Assembly: GCA_016210895.1 (NCBI GenBank)
Contig: JACQTG010000047.1
Coordinates: 1 to 11,901 of the forward strand
Source of the DNA: Acidobacteriota bacterium
GTDB lineage: Bacteria; Acidobacteriota; Terriglobia; Acidoferrales; 2-02-FULL-67-57
DNA length: 11,901 nt
Direction of reading: 5' to 3'
Position numbers and translations under genes: made by a program. Positions within the stretch are counted from its first letter, which is position 1. Each line of letters starts with the position of its first letter. Below are positions 1 to 7,197 of this stretch, piece after piece. The notes under the pieces are model-generated. The model worked only from the letters and a program-made list of their open reading frames with translations, ran no database searches and was not told where the DNA came from.

Positions 1-1
1 C

Positions 2-1099
2 GATCCGACGCCGTCCGTCGGCGTACCACCTCCCGTCGTCCGCCATGAGCCTGCGTGGTACCAGGGCGACCTGCACTCGCATACCGGGCACAGCGACGGC
101 AGTTGTCCCAGCCTGAGCGGCCAGCGGCGCGTGCCCTGCCCCGAGTTCAGACTGCTCCACTCTGCCGTCGCCCGTGGCCTGGACTTTCTCGCTGTCACCG
201 ATCACAACACCACCAGCACCTACAACGCGCTCCTACAGTGGCAACCGTACTTCGATACGTTGCTACTGATGCGCGGGCGTGAACTCACCACTTTTCACGG
301 CCACGCGAACCTGTACGGCACCAGCGAGTTCATTGATTTTCGCCTCGGCCGCAACGGGCAGACGGTCAACCGGTTACTGGATGAGGTGCACGGGGCCAGC
401 GCCCTCATCTCGATCAATCACCCGGTGCGACCCTCGGGCGAGGAGTGCATGGGATGCGGTTGGACAGCGAAGTCCGAGACCAATTTCACCCAGGTGGACG
501 CCATCGAGGTGGTCAACGGGCCCGATGCCGAAACCCGCTTCTCGGGAATTCCCTTCTGGGAAGAACAGCTCAGCCAAGGCCACCGGATCACGGGCATCGG
601 CGGCAGCGATGTCCACCAGCCGGATGCTCCAGCATCCAGCTATGAAGTCGGCATACCGACTACAGTCGTCTATGCCCGCGAACTCTCGGAAGCCGCGATT
701 CTGGAAGGCATCCGGGCAGGTCACGTGTACCTGAAGCTCAAAGGACCCGATGGGCCGGGTGTGCTCGCAAACGCTGAGACCGAAACGCAGACAGCGATGG
801 TGGGAGACGCTCTCCAAGTCAAGGCGGGCCAGCCGGTTCGATTCACCGTGCAAGTCATTGGCGGTGAGGGAACGAAGCTCGAGATCGTGCACAACGGCAG
901 GCGGGAAGACCTCTTCGCTGACCCTGAGGTGCGGAGCGCGGATGAACTAAAGAAATTTGGGGTGCAGGCCGATGGCGGCCAGCACTGGTATCGGCTGAAC
1001 CTGCGGGCCTCGGACGGCACGTTGCTCGTCCTGACCAATCCCATCTATCTCAACTTTTCCGCTCGCCCGTTAGATAGAACCCTCGAAAAGGCTAAGTGA
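2..1099 (+). CDS. CehA/McbA-like PHP-domain metallohydrolase, 5' truncated
   Basis: The frame is open from base 2 to the TGA at 1097-1099, giving 365 visible residues with the true N-terminus outside the window. A GTG at 131 would begin inside the fold, after the first metal motif, so it is not the start. Visible PHP-type motifs are GDLHSHTGHSDG (residues 22-33, with H25, H27 and D32), VTDHN (65-69), GRE with E94 followed by GH at 100-101, INHP with H140, and GGSDVH with D203 and H205. These match the metal-binding His/Asp/Glu pattern of PHP phosphoesterases and the CehA/McbA metallohydrolases, whose founders hydrolyse the carbamate ester carbaryl. About 140 residues after the last motif look like a beta-rich C-terminal domain (VGDAL...VKAGQPVRFTVQV). 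The natural substrate cannot be told; a phosphoester, ester or amide is possible. The family call is firm and the substrate is unknown. The 3' end overlaps the convergent transporter gene by 8 bp. Confidence 0.85.
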   Translation, partial: DPTPSVGVPPPVVRHEPAWYQGDLHSHTGHSDGSCPSLSGQRRVPCPEFRLLHSAVARGLDFLAVTDHNTTSTYNALLQWQPYFDTLLLMRGRELTTFHGHANLYGTSEFIDFRLGRNGQTVNRLLDEVHGASALISINHPVRPSGEECMGCGWTAKSETNFTQVDAIEVVNGPDAETRFSGIPFWEEQLSQGHRITGIGGSDVHQPDAPASSYEVGIPTTVVYARELSEAAILEGIRAGHVYLKLKGPDGPGVLANAETETQTAMVGDALQVKAGQPVRFTVQVIGGEGTKLEIVHNGRREDLFADPEVRSADELKKFGVQADGGQHWYRLNLRASDGTLLVLTNPIYLNFSARPLDRTLEKAK

Positions 1100-2381
1100 A
1101 GCGCGTAGTGCGCCAGAGCAGGAGACCGCCGCCGAAGAGCAAGGCGAGCATCGCCAGCGTCAGGCCGAGCATCCAGCCCCAATCCAGCGCGATCTGCGGA
1201 ACCCTGGCCAGGCTGGCAAAAAGGAGAAAGACAGCCGTGGCCAAGCCGACGAGCAACCAGTCCACCCAAGTCCGCCGGTAGCGCGTGACACTGAGTTCTC
1301 GGCCGCCCATCCGTGCCCGCACATAGGCGGGATCGATGCCGTACCGGCGGCTTTCGCGCTGGGCGGCTTCCTGCCAGCGAGCATGTTCCTGGGGGGTAGC
1401 GGAAGAAAGCGCGATGGCTCCGGCACCCAGGGCCATCAGTAGTGAGCCGCCAATCACCTGCGCGTAGACCGTCTGCGTGCCGCCGTGGAGTTCGCCAAAC
1501 ACCAAGATGCCCCACAGCAGTCCCCAAAGCTGGTTGGTATTCGAAAGCGGAATCCCGCGGCTGATACCGATGTACTTGGCGGCGTACTGTTGAAACAGAT
1601 CCCCTACGACCCAGATGAAACCCCCCAGCAGCAGCCAAAACAGCACTTCGCGCGTACTCACAAGGTCGCGCCAGAGCGGCGCCACCCCGCCCGTGTAGGT
1701 GATTGCCAGCGTGGTCATCATTCCCAGCTCGCCAAAGGTGAAAAAGGTAATGAACGAGAGCGGATTCATTCCCGTCAGGTAGGCCTTGCGATAGGGGATG
1801 TACATCGTTCCCCACAGCACACCCGCCCCCAGGGCCGCGAGCACGCCGCGCATCGCGTGTCCGGGGGGCGCCTGGGTGGAGGAGGCAAACGCCAGCAGCG
1901 TCGCCCCACCGAACATCACCAGTGCCCCGCCCAGCACCCCTAGCCAGCGCCAGCCCGCCTGCCGGAGTTCGTTGAAGAAGAGAAACCCCCAGAAGATCCC
2001 GAGCAAGCTGTTGGTGTTCCACAGCGGGAAGGCGATGCTCAGCCCGATGTCGCGGATGGCAAAGATCGTCAGGGTGTTTGCCACCGCCCACAGGCACCCG
2101 GCCAGCACCGCCCACAGCATCAGGTGCGGCGCCTGGCGCACATCGGCGCGGATGTAGGACGTGCCTTGGATCAAGGCGGGCAGACTCCACCGGGCCAGAA
2201 ACACGCCCAGCACCATGATGAAAGAGATGACGACCGGCGAGACCCCGATGGCGACCAGCTTCGTCGGCGCCTCCGCCGCGCCTAGCCAGGCACCGGCCGT
2301 AAAGCCGCACACCACTCCCAGGACTTGCAGGCTGCGCAGCCGGGAGGTTTCCAAAGCGGTTTGAGTGACACTCGAATGCAC
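1092..2381 (-). CDS. GRP/DMT-superfamily sugar transporter with C-terminal extension
   Basis: A 429-residue, strongly hydrophobic inner-membrane protein. It carries an internal duplication: the segment WNTNSLLGIFWGFLFFNEL (121-139) reappears as SNTNQLWGLLWGILVFGEL (280-298), 159 residues later. This two-halves layout is typical of the drug/metabolite transporter superfamily, and the xNTNxLxGxxWG signature fits the GRP (glucose/ribose porter, GlcU/RhaT-like) branch, which imports sugars. Ordinary GRP members end near residue 325. This one continues with a charged, probably cytoplasmic linker (about 330-370) and two more hydrophobic segments (about 373-391 and 401-423). The start is GTG at 2381, chosen for the GGAGAAGG Shine-Dalgarno 7 nt upstream. 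The stop is TAG at 1092-1094. It lies 19 bp behind a small membrane protein and is probably co-transcribed with it. The transported sugar is not determinable; rhamnose, glucose or another monosaccharide are options. Confidence 0.85.
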   Translation of the reverse strand: MHSSVTQTALETSRLRSLQVLGVVCGFTAGAWLGAAEAPTKLVAIGVSPVVISFIMVLGVFLARWSLPALIQGTSYIRADVRQAPHLMLWAVLAGCLWAVANTLTIFAIRDIGLSIAFPLWNTNSLLGIFWGFLFFNELRQAGWRWLGVLGGALVMFGGATLLAFASSTQAPPGHAMRGVLAALGAGVLWGTMYIPYRKAYLTGMNPLSFITFFTFGELGMMTTLAITYTGGVAPLWRDLVSTREVLFWLLLGGFIWVVGDLFQQYAAKYIGISRGIPLSNTNQLWGLLWGILVFGELHGGTQTVYAQVIGGSLLMALGAGAIALSSATPQEHARWQEAAQRESRRYGIDPAYVRARMGGRELSVTRYRRTWVDWLLVGLATAVFLLFASLARVPQIALDWGWMLGLTLAMLALLFGGGLLLWRTTRFT

Positions 2382-2388
2382 GCGCCCG

Positions 2389-2396
2389 CCTTCTCC
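2389..2396 (-). promoter_or_regulatory. Shine-Dalgarno of the GRP transporter
   Basis: The minus strand reads GGAGAAGG, 7 nt before the GTG at 2381. It decides the non-ATG start of the transporter and lies between it and the stop of the upstream small ORF, which suggests coupled translation. Confidence 0.7.
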
Positions 2397-2400
2397 GGCC

Positions 2401-2529
2401 CTAGTGGATCCAGCGCAAGAGCAGCAAACCGCCGAGCAAGACGGCCACGGGGACCCAGAAATGCGCGTCGCGCAGAATCGTGCCCCACCGGCCGCCGGGA
2501 GCGCCCTGCGGAGTCATATCGGCAGTCAT
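2401..2529 (-). CDS. Small single-span membrane protein, 42 aa, upstream of sugar transporter
   Basis: The frame gives MTADMTPQGAPGG, then a short amphipathic stretch, then a hydrophobic helix of about 18 residues (HFWVPVAVLLGGLLLLRW), ending WIH at the TAG at 2401-2403. It is 19 bp ahead of the GTG of the GRP transporter, so it is likely the first gene of a two-gene operon. The start is uncertain: ATG at 2529 (42 aa) and ATG at 2517 (38 aa) are both in frame and neither has a strong Shine-Dalgarno. The frame is also open farther upstream to an ATG at 2607, but that would add a hydrophilic, unpromising N-terminus. Small proteins of this shape are often found beside secondary transporters as accessory subunits. 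That role here is inferred from position and topology, since I do not recognise a named family. A spurious ORF is possible but less likely given the clean hydrophobic helix. Confidence 0.55.
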   Translation of the reverse strand: MTADMTPQGAPGGRWGTILRDAHFWVPVAVLLGGLLLLRWIH

Positions 2530-2664
2530 GGCAGCGAGAGGTTGCGTCCTGCCTTGTGGGTGAGATAAAAGGCACCTTCGATTACTATGAATCGCCAGGT
2601 CTGTCAATCACAAAGACCGAGCGAGTTCTCTTCCCTGCGCGCCCCGATCACCAGGAGGCAGGTC
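2530..2664. promoter_or_regulatory. Divergent intergenic region with candidate promoters
   Basis: This 135-bp gap separates the small-protein/transporter operon (-) from the secreted unknown gene (+). On the minus strand a perfect TTGACA -35 lies at 2602-2607, but the hexamer 17 nt on (TAATCG, 2579-2584) is a poor -10. On the plus strand GTGAGA (2560-2565), 17 nt and TACTAT (2583-2588) each match consensus at 4 of 6 positions. The two candidates overlap, so they would compete. Consensus sigma-70 matching is weak evidence in this organism. Confidence 0.3.
2653..2658 (+). promoter_or_regulatory. Shine-Dalgarno AGGAGG of the secreted unknown gene
   Basis: A perfect AGGAGG stands 6 nt before the ATG at 2665. 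It selects this start over the in-frame upstream ATG at 2587 and puts a signal peptide exactly at the N-terminus. Confidence 0.85.
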
Positions 2665-3975
2665 ATGCTGTACGGACGGCTCTTGCTTGTGCTCGCCCTC
2701 AGTGTTCTTGGTACGGCGGGCGCGCCCACAGATAGCCAGGAAGTCCAGTTTGCCTTGACCGTACCAGGCGAGGCCTGGGCGGAGATCACTGCTTCAGCCC
2801 CAGGGGCCTCGTGGAACTGCCCCGCGGCCGAAGCGGCCGTGGCCACCCTCTACCTCGATGACCGCTACAACCAGGACATGGTGTTGTTCCAAGGTGAACA
2901 ACGCTGGGCCTACCGGGTCTTCCTCGGTCCGCTCGAGCCGGGGACACACCGCCTACGCGTCGAACGCAACCCGCGCTGGTCGGCCGTCGATGCCTCCCTG
3001 CAGGTGCAGGAGGTTCGCGTTCACACGCTCGCGGCGACCGACCCTGACTACCCGGCCCTCGCCCATGCGCCCATCCTGTATGCGCGCGCGGATACGCTGG
3101 GCTATTTTTCCGACGTGCCGCTGCTGCTGTATTACGAGCGCTTCCCGGACGCCGGCGGAGAGACTCTTCAGTACAGCCTGATCTTCAGCAACGAAGACGC
3201 CGGCACGCCTACCGACGCCCTGATGGCGCGCTGGGGTCGCGCCACGGATATTGAGTACGCCTATCGCGTGCGCTTCGATGTAGCAGGAAACATTGTGCAG
3301 GAAACCTTTCAGGGGCGCGAACACAAAGAATTTGCCTTCGCGGGCGGCAAAGAAGGCCGGCATCCGTTTCTGCTCGTCGCCACGCAAAACAATATGTTCG
3401 CCGACACCGGCTTTTCAGCGGTTCAATATCGTCTCCTGCCGGTGACGGCTGACCTCGGCCAGGCCTCACGCGAGGAACTCATGGACCGCTTTCCCTGGAT
3501 TTACCGGATTATGGCGCAAGAACTCGGACGCGAAGGGAAACTGCGTCCGTTCGCCGCTGTCGCGGGAACCGCCATCGGCGACCCGCGCAACTACCTCTAC
3601 TTGGAGCTGAATGCGGAAAATCGCGACGCGGGCGTCGTCGCCTGGGTCAAGCTGAAAGGCGAGCCACGCTGGTTGAGCTCGCACAGCGGGCGGCGCGAGT
3701 TTGCCATCGGGCGCAGCGGGTGGTTGCGCACCACAGTGGAGCTGCCCCCGGGTACAACGGCAGACTCGATTGAGTACGTCGCGCTTGAGTGTGTGGATTT
3801 GCGCGAGGCTCGCAACCGCGAGCCGACTATCCAGCCCGAATCACTCGTGCGGGGAATACGGAAGGCCTTCATCTTGGACGCCGACTACGCCCCGGGGCCG
3901 AACGTGCTGGTTGACAAAGCGGAGGTTTCACTGCGGCCCGGTGAGATGTACACGTTTATTCCCCGCCCGCCCTAG
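2665..3975 (+). CDS. Secreted protein of unknown function
   Basis: A 436-residue protein whose start at ATG 2665 is fixed by AGGAGG 6 nt upstream. The N-terminus MLYGRLLLVLALSVLGTAGA is a classic Sec signal peptide, with likely cleavage near residue 20; there is no lipobox cysteine. Residues about 27-120 look like a beta-sandwich (alternating hydrophobic strands, LGPLEPGTHRLRVER). The central part has the distinctive stretches HAPILYARADT (134-144), FSNEDAGTPT (174-183), ARWGRATDIEYAY (188-200) and HPFLLVATQNNM (233-244). These look like conserved motifs rather than random sequence. I do not recognise the family and assign no reaction. No further membrane span is seen, so a periplasmic or extracellular location is expected. 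Its tail overlaps the tail of the convergent GH38 gene by 20 bp. A role with that secreted mannosidase is possible but rests only on position. Confidence 0.85.
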   Translation: MLYGRLLLVLALSVLGTAGAPTDSQEVQFALTVPGEAWAEITASAPGASWNCPAAEAAVATLYLDDRYNQDMVLFQGEQRWAYRVFLGPLEPGTHRLRVERNPRWSAVDASLQVQEVRVHTLAATDPDYPALAHAPILYARADTLGYFSDVPLLLYYERFPDAGGETLQYSLIFSNEDAGTPTDALMARWGRATDIEYAYRVRFDVAGNIVQETFQGREHKEFAFAGGKEGRHPFLLVATQNNMFADTGFSAVQYRLLPVTADLGQASREELMDRFPWIYRIMAQELGREGKLRPFAAVAGTAIGDPRNYLYLELNAENRDAGVVAWVKLKGEPRWLSSHSGRREFAIGRSGWLRTTVELPPGTTADSIEYVALECVDLREARNREPTIQPESLVRGIRKAFILDADYAPGPNVLVDKAEVSLRPGEMYTFIPRPP

Positions 3976-6900
3976 TCGCTTTGGTGGCTGTCGGGGCGAG
4001 TTCCACTTTGACACACTTGATTTCGTAGGGGCGAACCAAGAGCACGAGTTCGCCGACCCCGAGGGGCAGCTCTCTCTCCACCTCTTCCATCAGGTTGGTT
4101 TCGTAGGCGTGCACGGCGGGTTGCGGCAGCCGCAGGCTCACGCGGCTCTCCCGACCGGCAAATTCGTAGAAACGAAAGATCACGCTGTCGTCATCTTCGG
4201 CTTTTTTTATCGCCGTGAGCACAATATTTTCGGGCTCAACCTGCACGAACGAGTGAGTCGGCGGGAGCGATCCCTGGTGGGCATGGGCGACGACAGGCAA
4301 CAGGCGATAGTTCAGCTCGTAGCCGCGCCGCACCGTGCCGGCTTCGCGCCAGCTTCCGGCATGGGGATAGAGCGAATAGGTGAAGCGATGAAATCCCTCG
4401 TCGGCGTGCGGGTCGGGATAGGCCGACGAGCGCAGTAGGGTCAGGCGAAGCACGTTGTCACGGGCGTCGTAGCCGTACTTGCTGTCGTTGAGCACGCTCA
4501 AGCCGTGTGTACCGTCTGACAGGTCGGCCCAGCGCAGCGCCGGCACTTCAAACTTGGCTTTTTCCTCCGGCGTGCGGCGCGTCGTCGGGCGCTCGATGCT
4601 GCCGAAGGGAATCTCAAACGTGGCGAAATTACTCTGCACGGCGACCGGAAACGCCACCTTCAACAGAATGTGCTTCTCGCGCCAGTCCACCTCCATCTGA
4701 ACATCAACACGGGGAATCTTGGGATAGAGCGTGATGTCCTGGACAAATCTGGAGTTCTGAAACTTCTTCACTACCCGCAGCACAGCGCGCACGGGACCGT
4801 TTTCGACCAGCTTGACTCCTTCCGCCTTCGTCAGGTCCCATTTCTGGTCTTCGAAGTTGGCGTCAATGTTCCAGGCATCGTATTCGCGCGGCAGGTCGTA
4901 GAAGGTCTGCAGCAGGTTGCCACAAGCGCCTGGGGCCAGCACTTCGCGGCCCTGGGTCTTGTCGAATAGACTGGTCAGACAGCCCGACTCAGCATCTACC
5001 TGCACACGGTAAAACTCGTTTTCCAGGGCGTCGGCACGCGCCACCAGCGAAGTGGCTGGGCGGCGCGCCCCCTCGACCGGCACGAGGTAAAAGACTTTGT
5101 AGCCCAGCGCAGGAATGCCTTCGGCCAGGAAACGCACGGTCAGCCGGTGCGTGTCCAGCTGGCGCGCGATGATTTCAGCGAGCAGCGGCAGACCCGCCGG
5201 GTCGCGCACCTCTATTTCGTTTGTCGGGCCCGCCAATTGCACTTCCGTTTCCACCACGTCGGTCCGCGCCCAGGCCAGTGGATTGAACACCACTACCGGC
5301 ACGCCCGGGCCTCCGGTCTGAATGCGCGCGACCAGTTCCCCCAGTGCGCCGCTCAGGATTTCGTTTCCGATGCGGCGGACTTCGGCGTAGTCGCGCTCGG
5401 TGTCGCGATAGACGGCGGCAATACTCGAGCCCGGGAGAATATCGTGGAACTGGTTGAACAGGACTTTCCTCCAGGCGTAGTTGAGGTCAGCCTGGGCGTA
5501 GGGCCGGCCAAAAAGAGAGGCCAGGGAGGAGAATTTTTCCGCGTTCAGGAGCAGTTCTTCGCTGCGGCGGTTGTTGCGCTTGGTCGCCGCCTGGCTGGTG
5601 TAGACGCCGCGGTGGTATTCGAGGTAGAGCTCGTTTTTCCAGACGGGAACATTCAACCTGTCCACCTTTTCGGCCAAGCCATCGAAGAAGCCTTGCGCCG
5701 TGCCCAGGAAGAGCCGCGGGTAGAGCGCCTCTGGCACCTGCCAGCGCTGCGCGGTCTCCAGCATGCTCCGGGTGGGGCCACCGCCGTGGTCGCCCACGCC
5801 GTAGAGGTGCATCATTTCCGGATAGCCCATAGCTGGCGCGTACTCGGCCAGATCGCCCGCCATCGCCACGGGGTCAATCTGATTTCCATATCCGTGCGGG
5901 AAATAAGAGAGCAGGCGGCTGCCGTCGGGTGCCTCCCACCAGAAGAGCTTGTGCGGGAAGCGCGTAGTGTCGTTCCAATAGATTTTCTGGGTGACAAAGA
6001 AATCAAACCCGGATTTCTTGTAAATCTGCGGCAGTTGCCAGTTGTACCCGAATGAATCCGGATTCCACCCAGTGCGGATGTCGACTCCGAACTTCTCCCT
6101 GAAATAGCGCTTCCCCACCAAGACCTGCCGCACGAGTGACTCCCCGTCGGCCATATTCAGGTCGGGCTCGACCCACATTCCGCCAACTGGTTCCCAGCGG
6201 CCCTCACGCACCCGCTGCCGAATCTCCTCAAACAATCGCGGATATTTTTCCTCCATCCAGGCATAGGTTTGGGCGGAGGCGTGGGTGAAAACGAAGTCGG
6301 GGAACTCGCGCATCAATTGCAGCACGGTGGAGAAGGTGCTGCGCACGACCTCGACCGTTTCCGTCCAGGGCCAGAGCCAGGCCATGTCGATGTGCGAGTT
6401 GCCGGTGGCGCGGATGGAGTACTGCTTCAGCCACGGGTTGACCGGTTGCAGCAGTTTACGCGCCTGCCGGAGGGAGCGGTCAAAGCCGGCCTGGTCGCCT
6501 CGTTCGAGCACCGCCCAATCGATGGCTGCGAGCGCTGCATCCACCCGCGTTGCGTGCGCTTGCCCTTCCGCGAGGGACTCGCTCAGTACGCCCGCCGACA
6601 TACACTCCGCCCACAGGGTGCGCGGATCCGGGCGTCCCGGAATTCCATCCAGCTCGAGCTGCGCCGTCCAGAAGCCAGTTCGTCCCCCAAGCACTTGCGC
6701 TTTGATCGCAAGTAGAATTTTTTCCCCCGGCTGAGCCTTCTCGGTCAGAACGATGGGGTCGAGGTCGTTTCCTTCGACCACCTGCACGCCGTTAAAAAAA
6801 ATCGTCAGGTGAACAGGGTTCTCGCCGCTGATGCGGACGCGGAAGCGCAGGCGTGCCCCGCGAATCTCATAGCCACCGAACGTGGCCGGAATCTCGACCC

Positions 6901-7180
6901 AGCGCCTGAGCCACGCCGGCCCGGTGTTCCATTCCTCGCCCACTTTCAACGCCGACCAGCTCGAATCGTCCAGCGCGGTGGCTTGGCCGGGAATGAGTGT
7001 GCCCGGGTGAAAGCGCCACTCCGGGAGCGCCATTTCGGTGATCGACTTCAGCCGCTCGAGAGTCGCTGCGCGCGTGCCCGCGGGCTCGCGCGCGGCAATC
7101 GCCGAGTGACTAACGGGGCAAACAAGCACAAAACTCAATAGGGCAAGGCCCCACACGTACCTCATCACCGCACGCCGCAC
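3956..7180 (-). CDS. Secreted GH38-family alpha-mannosidase
   Basis: A 1074-residue zinc-dependent alpha-mannosidase predicted to release alpha-mannose outside the cytoplasm. The start is GTG 7180, chosen for a perfect AGGAGG 6 nt upstream; an ATG at 7165 lacks such spacing and would shorten it by five residues. Either start gives a Sec signal peptide (MRYVWGLALLSFVLVCPVSH, then SAIAA). Residues about 35-210 look like an N-terminal beta domain. The GH38 catalytic motifs follow: GNSHIDMAWLWP (zinc ligands H263 and D265), GWNPDSFGY (nucleophile D375), a GDHGGG loop near 463-468, and FNQFHDILPGSS (zinc ligand H579). About 450 residues of C-terminal beta domains complete the usual architecture. 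Length and motifs are intact, so it should be active. It is 17 bp downstream of the MIP channel gene and probably in one operon with it. The exact linkage (1,2, 1,3 or 1,6) and whether it acts on glycoproteins, glycolipids or oligosaccharides cannot be read from sequence. Confidence 0.93.
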   Translation of the reverse strand: MRRAVMRYVWGLALLSFVLVCPVSHSAIAAREPAGTRAATLERLKSITEMALPEWRFHPGTLIPGQATALDDSSWSALKVGEEWNTGPAWLRRWVEIPATFGGYEIRGARLRFRVRISGENPVHLTIFFNGVQVVEGNDLDPIVLTEKAQPGEKILLAIKAQVLGGRTGFWTAQLELDGIPGRPDPRTLWAECMSAGVLSESLAEGQAHATRVDAALAAIDWAVLERGDQAGFDRSLRQARKLLQPVNPWLKQYSIRATGNSHIDMAWLWPWTETVEVVRSTFSTVLQLMREFPDFVFTHASAQTYAWMEEKYPRLFEEIRQRVREGRWEPVGGMWVEPDLNMADGESLVRQVLVGKRYFREKFGVDIRTGWNPDSFGYNWQLPQIYKKSGFDFFVTQKIYWNDTTRFPHKLFWWEAPDGSRLLSYFPHGYGNQIDPVAMAGDLAEYAPAMGYPEMMHLYGVGDHGGGPTRSMLETAQRWQVPEALYPRLFLGTAQGFFDGLAEKVDRLNVPVWKNELYLEYHRGVYTSQAATKRNNRRSEELLLNAEKFSSLASLFGRPYAQADLNYAWRKVLFNQFHDILPGSSIAAVYRDTERDYAEVRRIGNEILSGALGELVARIQTGGPGVPVVVFNPLAWARTDVVETEVQLAGPTNEIEVRDPAGLPLLAEIIARQLDTHRLTVRFLAEGIPALGYKVFYLVPVEGARRPATSLVARADALENEFYRVQVDAESGCLTSLFDKTQGREVLAPGACGNLLQTFYDLPREYDAWNIDANFEDQKWDLTKAEGVKLVENGPVRAVLRVVKKFQNSRFVQDITLYPKIPRVDVQMEVDWREKHILLKVAFPVAVQSNFATFEIPFGSIERPTTRRTPEEKAKFEVPALRWADLSDGTHGLSVLNDSKYGYDARDNVLRLTLLRSSAYPDPHADEGFHRFTYSLYPHAGSWREAGTVRRGYELNYRLLPVVAHAHQGSLPPTHSFVQVEPENIVLTAIKKAEDDDSVIFRFYEFAGRESRVSLRLPQPAVHAYETNLMEEVERELPLGVGELVLLVRPYEIKCVKVELAPTATKATRAGGE

Positions 7181-7186
7181 CTCGCA

Positions 7187-7192
7187 CCTCCT
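7187..7192 (-). promoter_or_regulatory. Shine-Dalgarno AGGAGG of the GH38 gene
   Basis: A perfect AGGAGG on the minus strand stands 6 nt before the GTG at 7180, inside the 17-bp gap after the MIP channel stop. It favours GTG 7180 over ATG 7165 as the start. Confidence 0.7.
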
Positions 7193-7197
7193 ACTTC

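Noticed and set aside
131..133. GTG as start of the CehA/McbA-like gene
   Set aside because: Starting here would drop the essential GDLHSHT metal motif, which is in frame upstream. The gene enters from the left edge.
1045..2310. 421-codon minus-strand frame overlapping the transporter
   Set aside because: It is the transporter read in another frame on the same strand, rich in Arg, Gly and Ala. The 1092-2381 frame has the duplicated transporter signature and a good Shine-Dalgarno.
5147..6055. 302-codon plus-strand frame inside the GH38 gene
   Set aside because: It lies opposite the catalytic and central region of an intact GH38 protein and has no domain of its own.
7163..7165. ATG as start of the GH38 gene
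   Set aside because: It gives a good signal peptide too, but AGGAGG lies 21 nt away, whereas GTG 7180 has the same element at 6 nt. It stays a secondary option.
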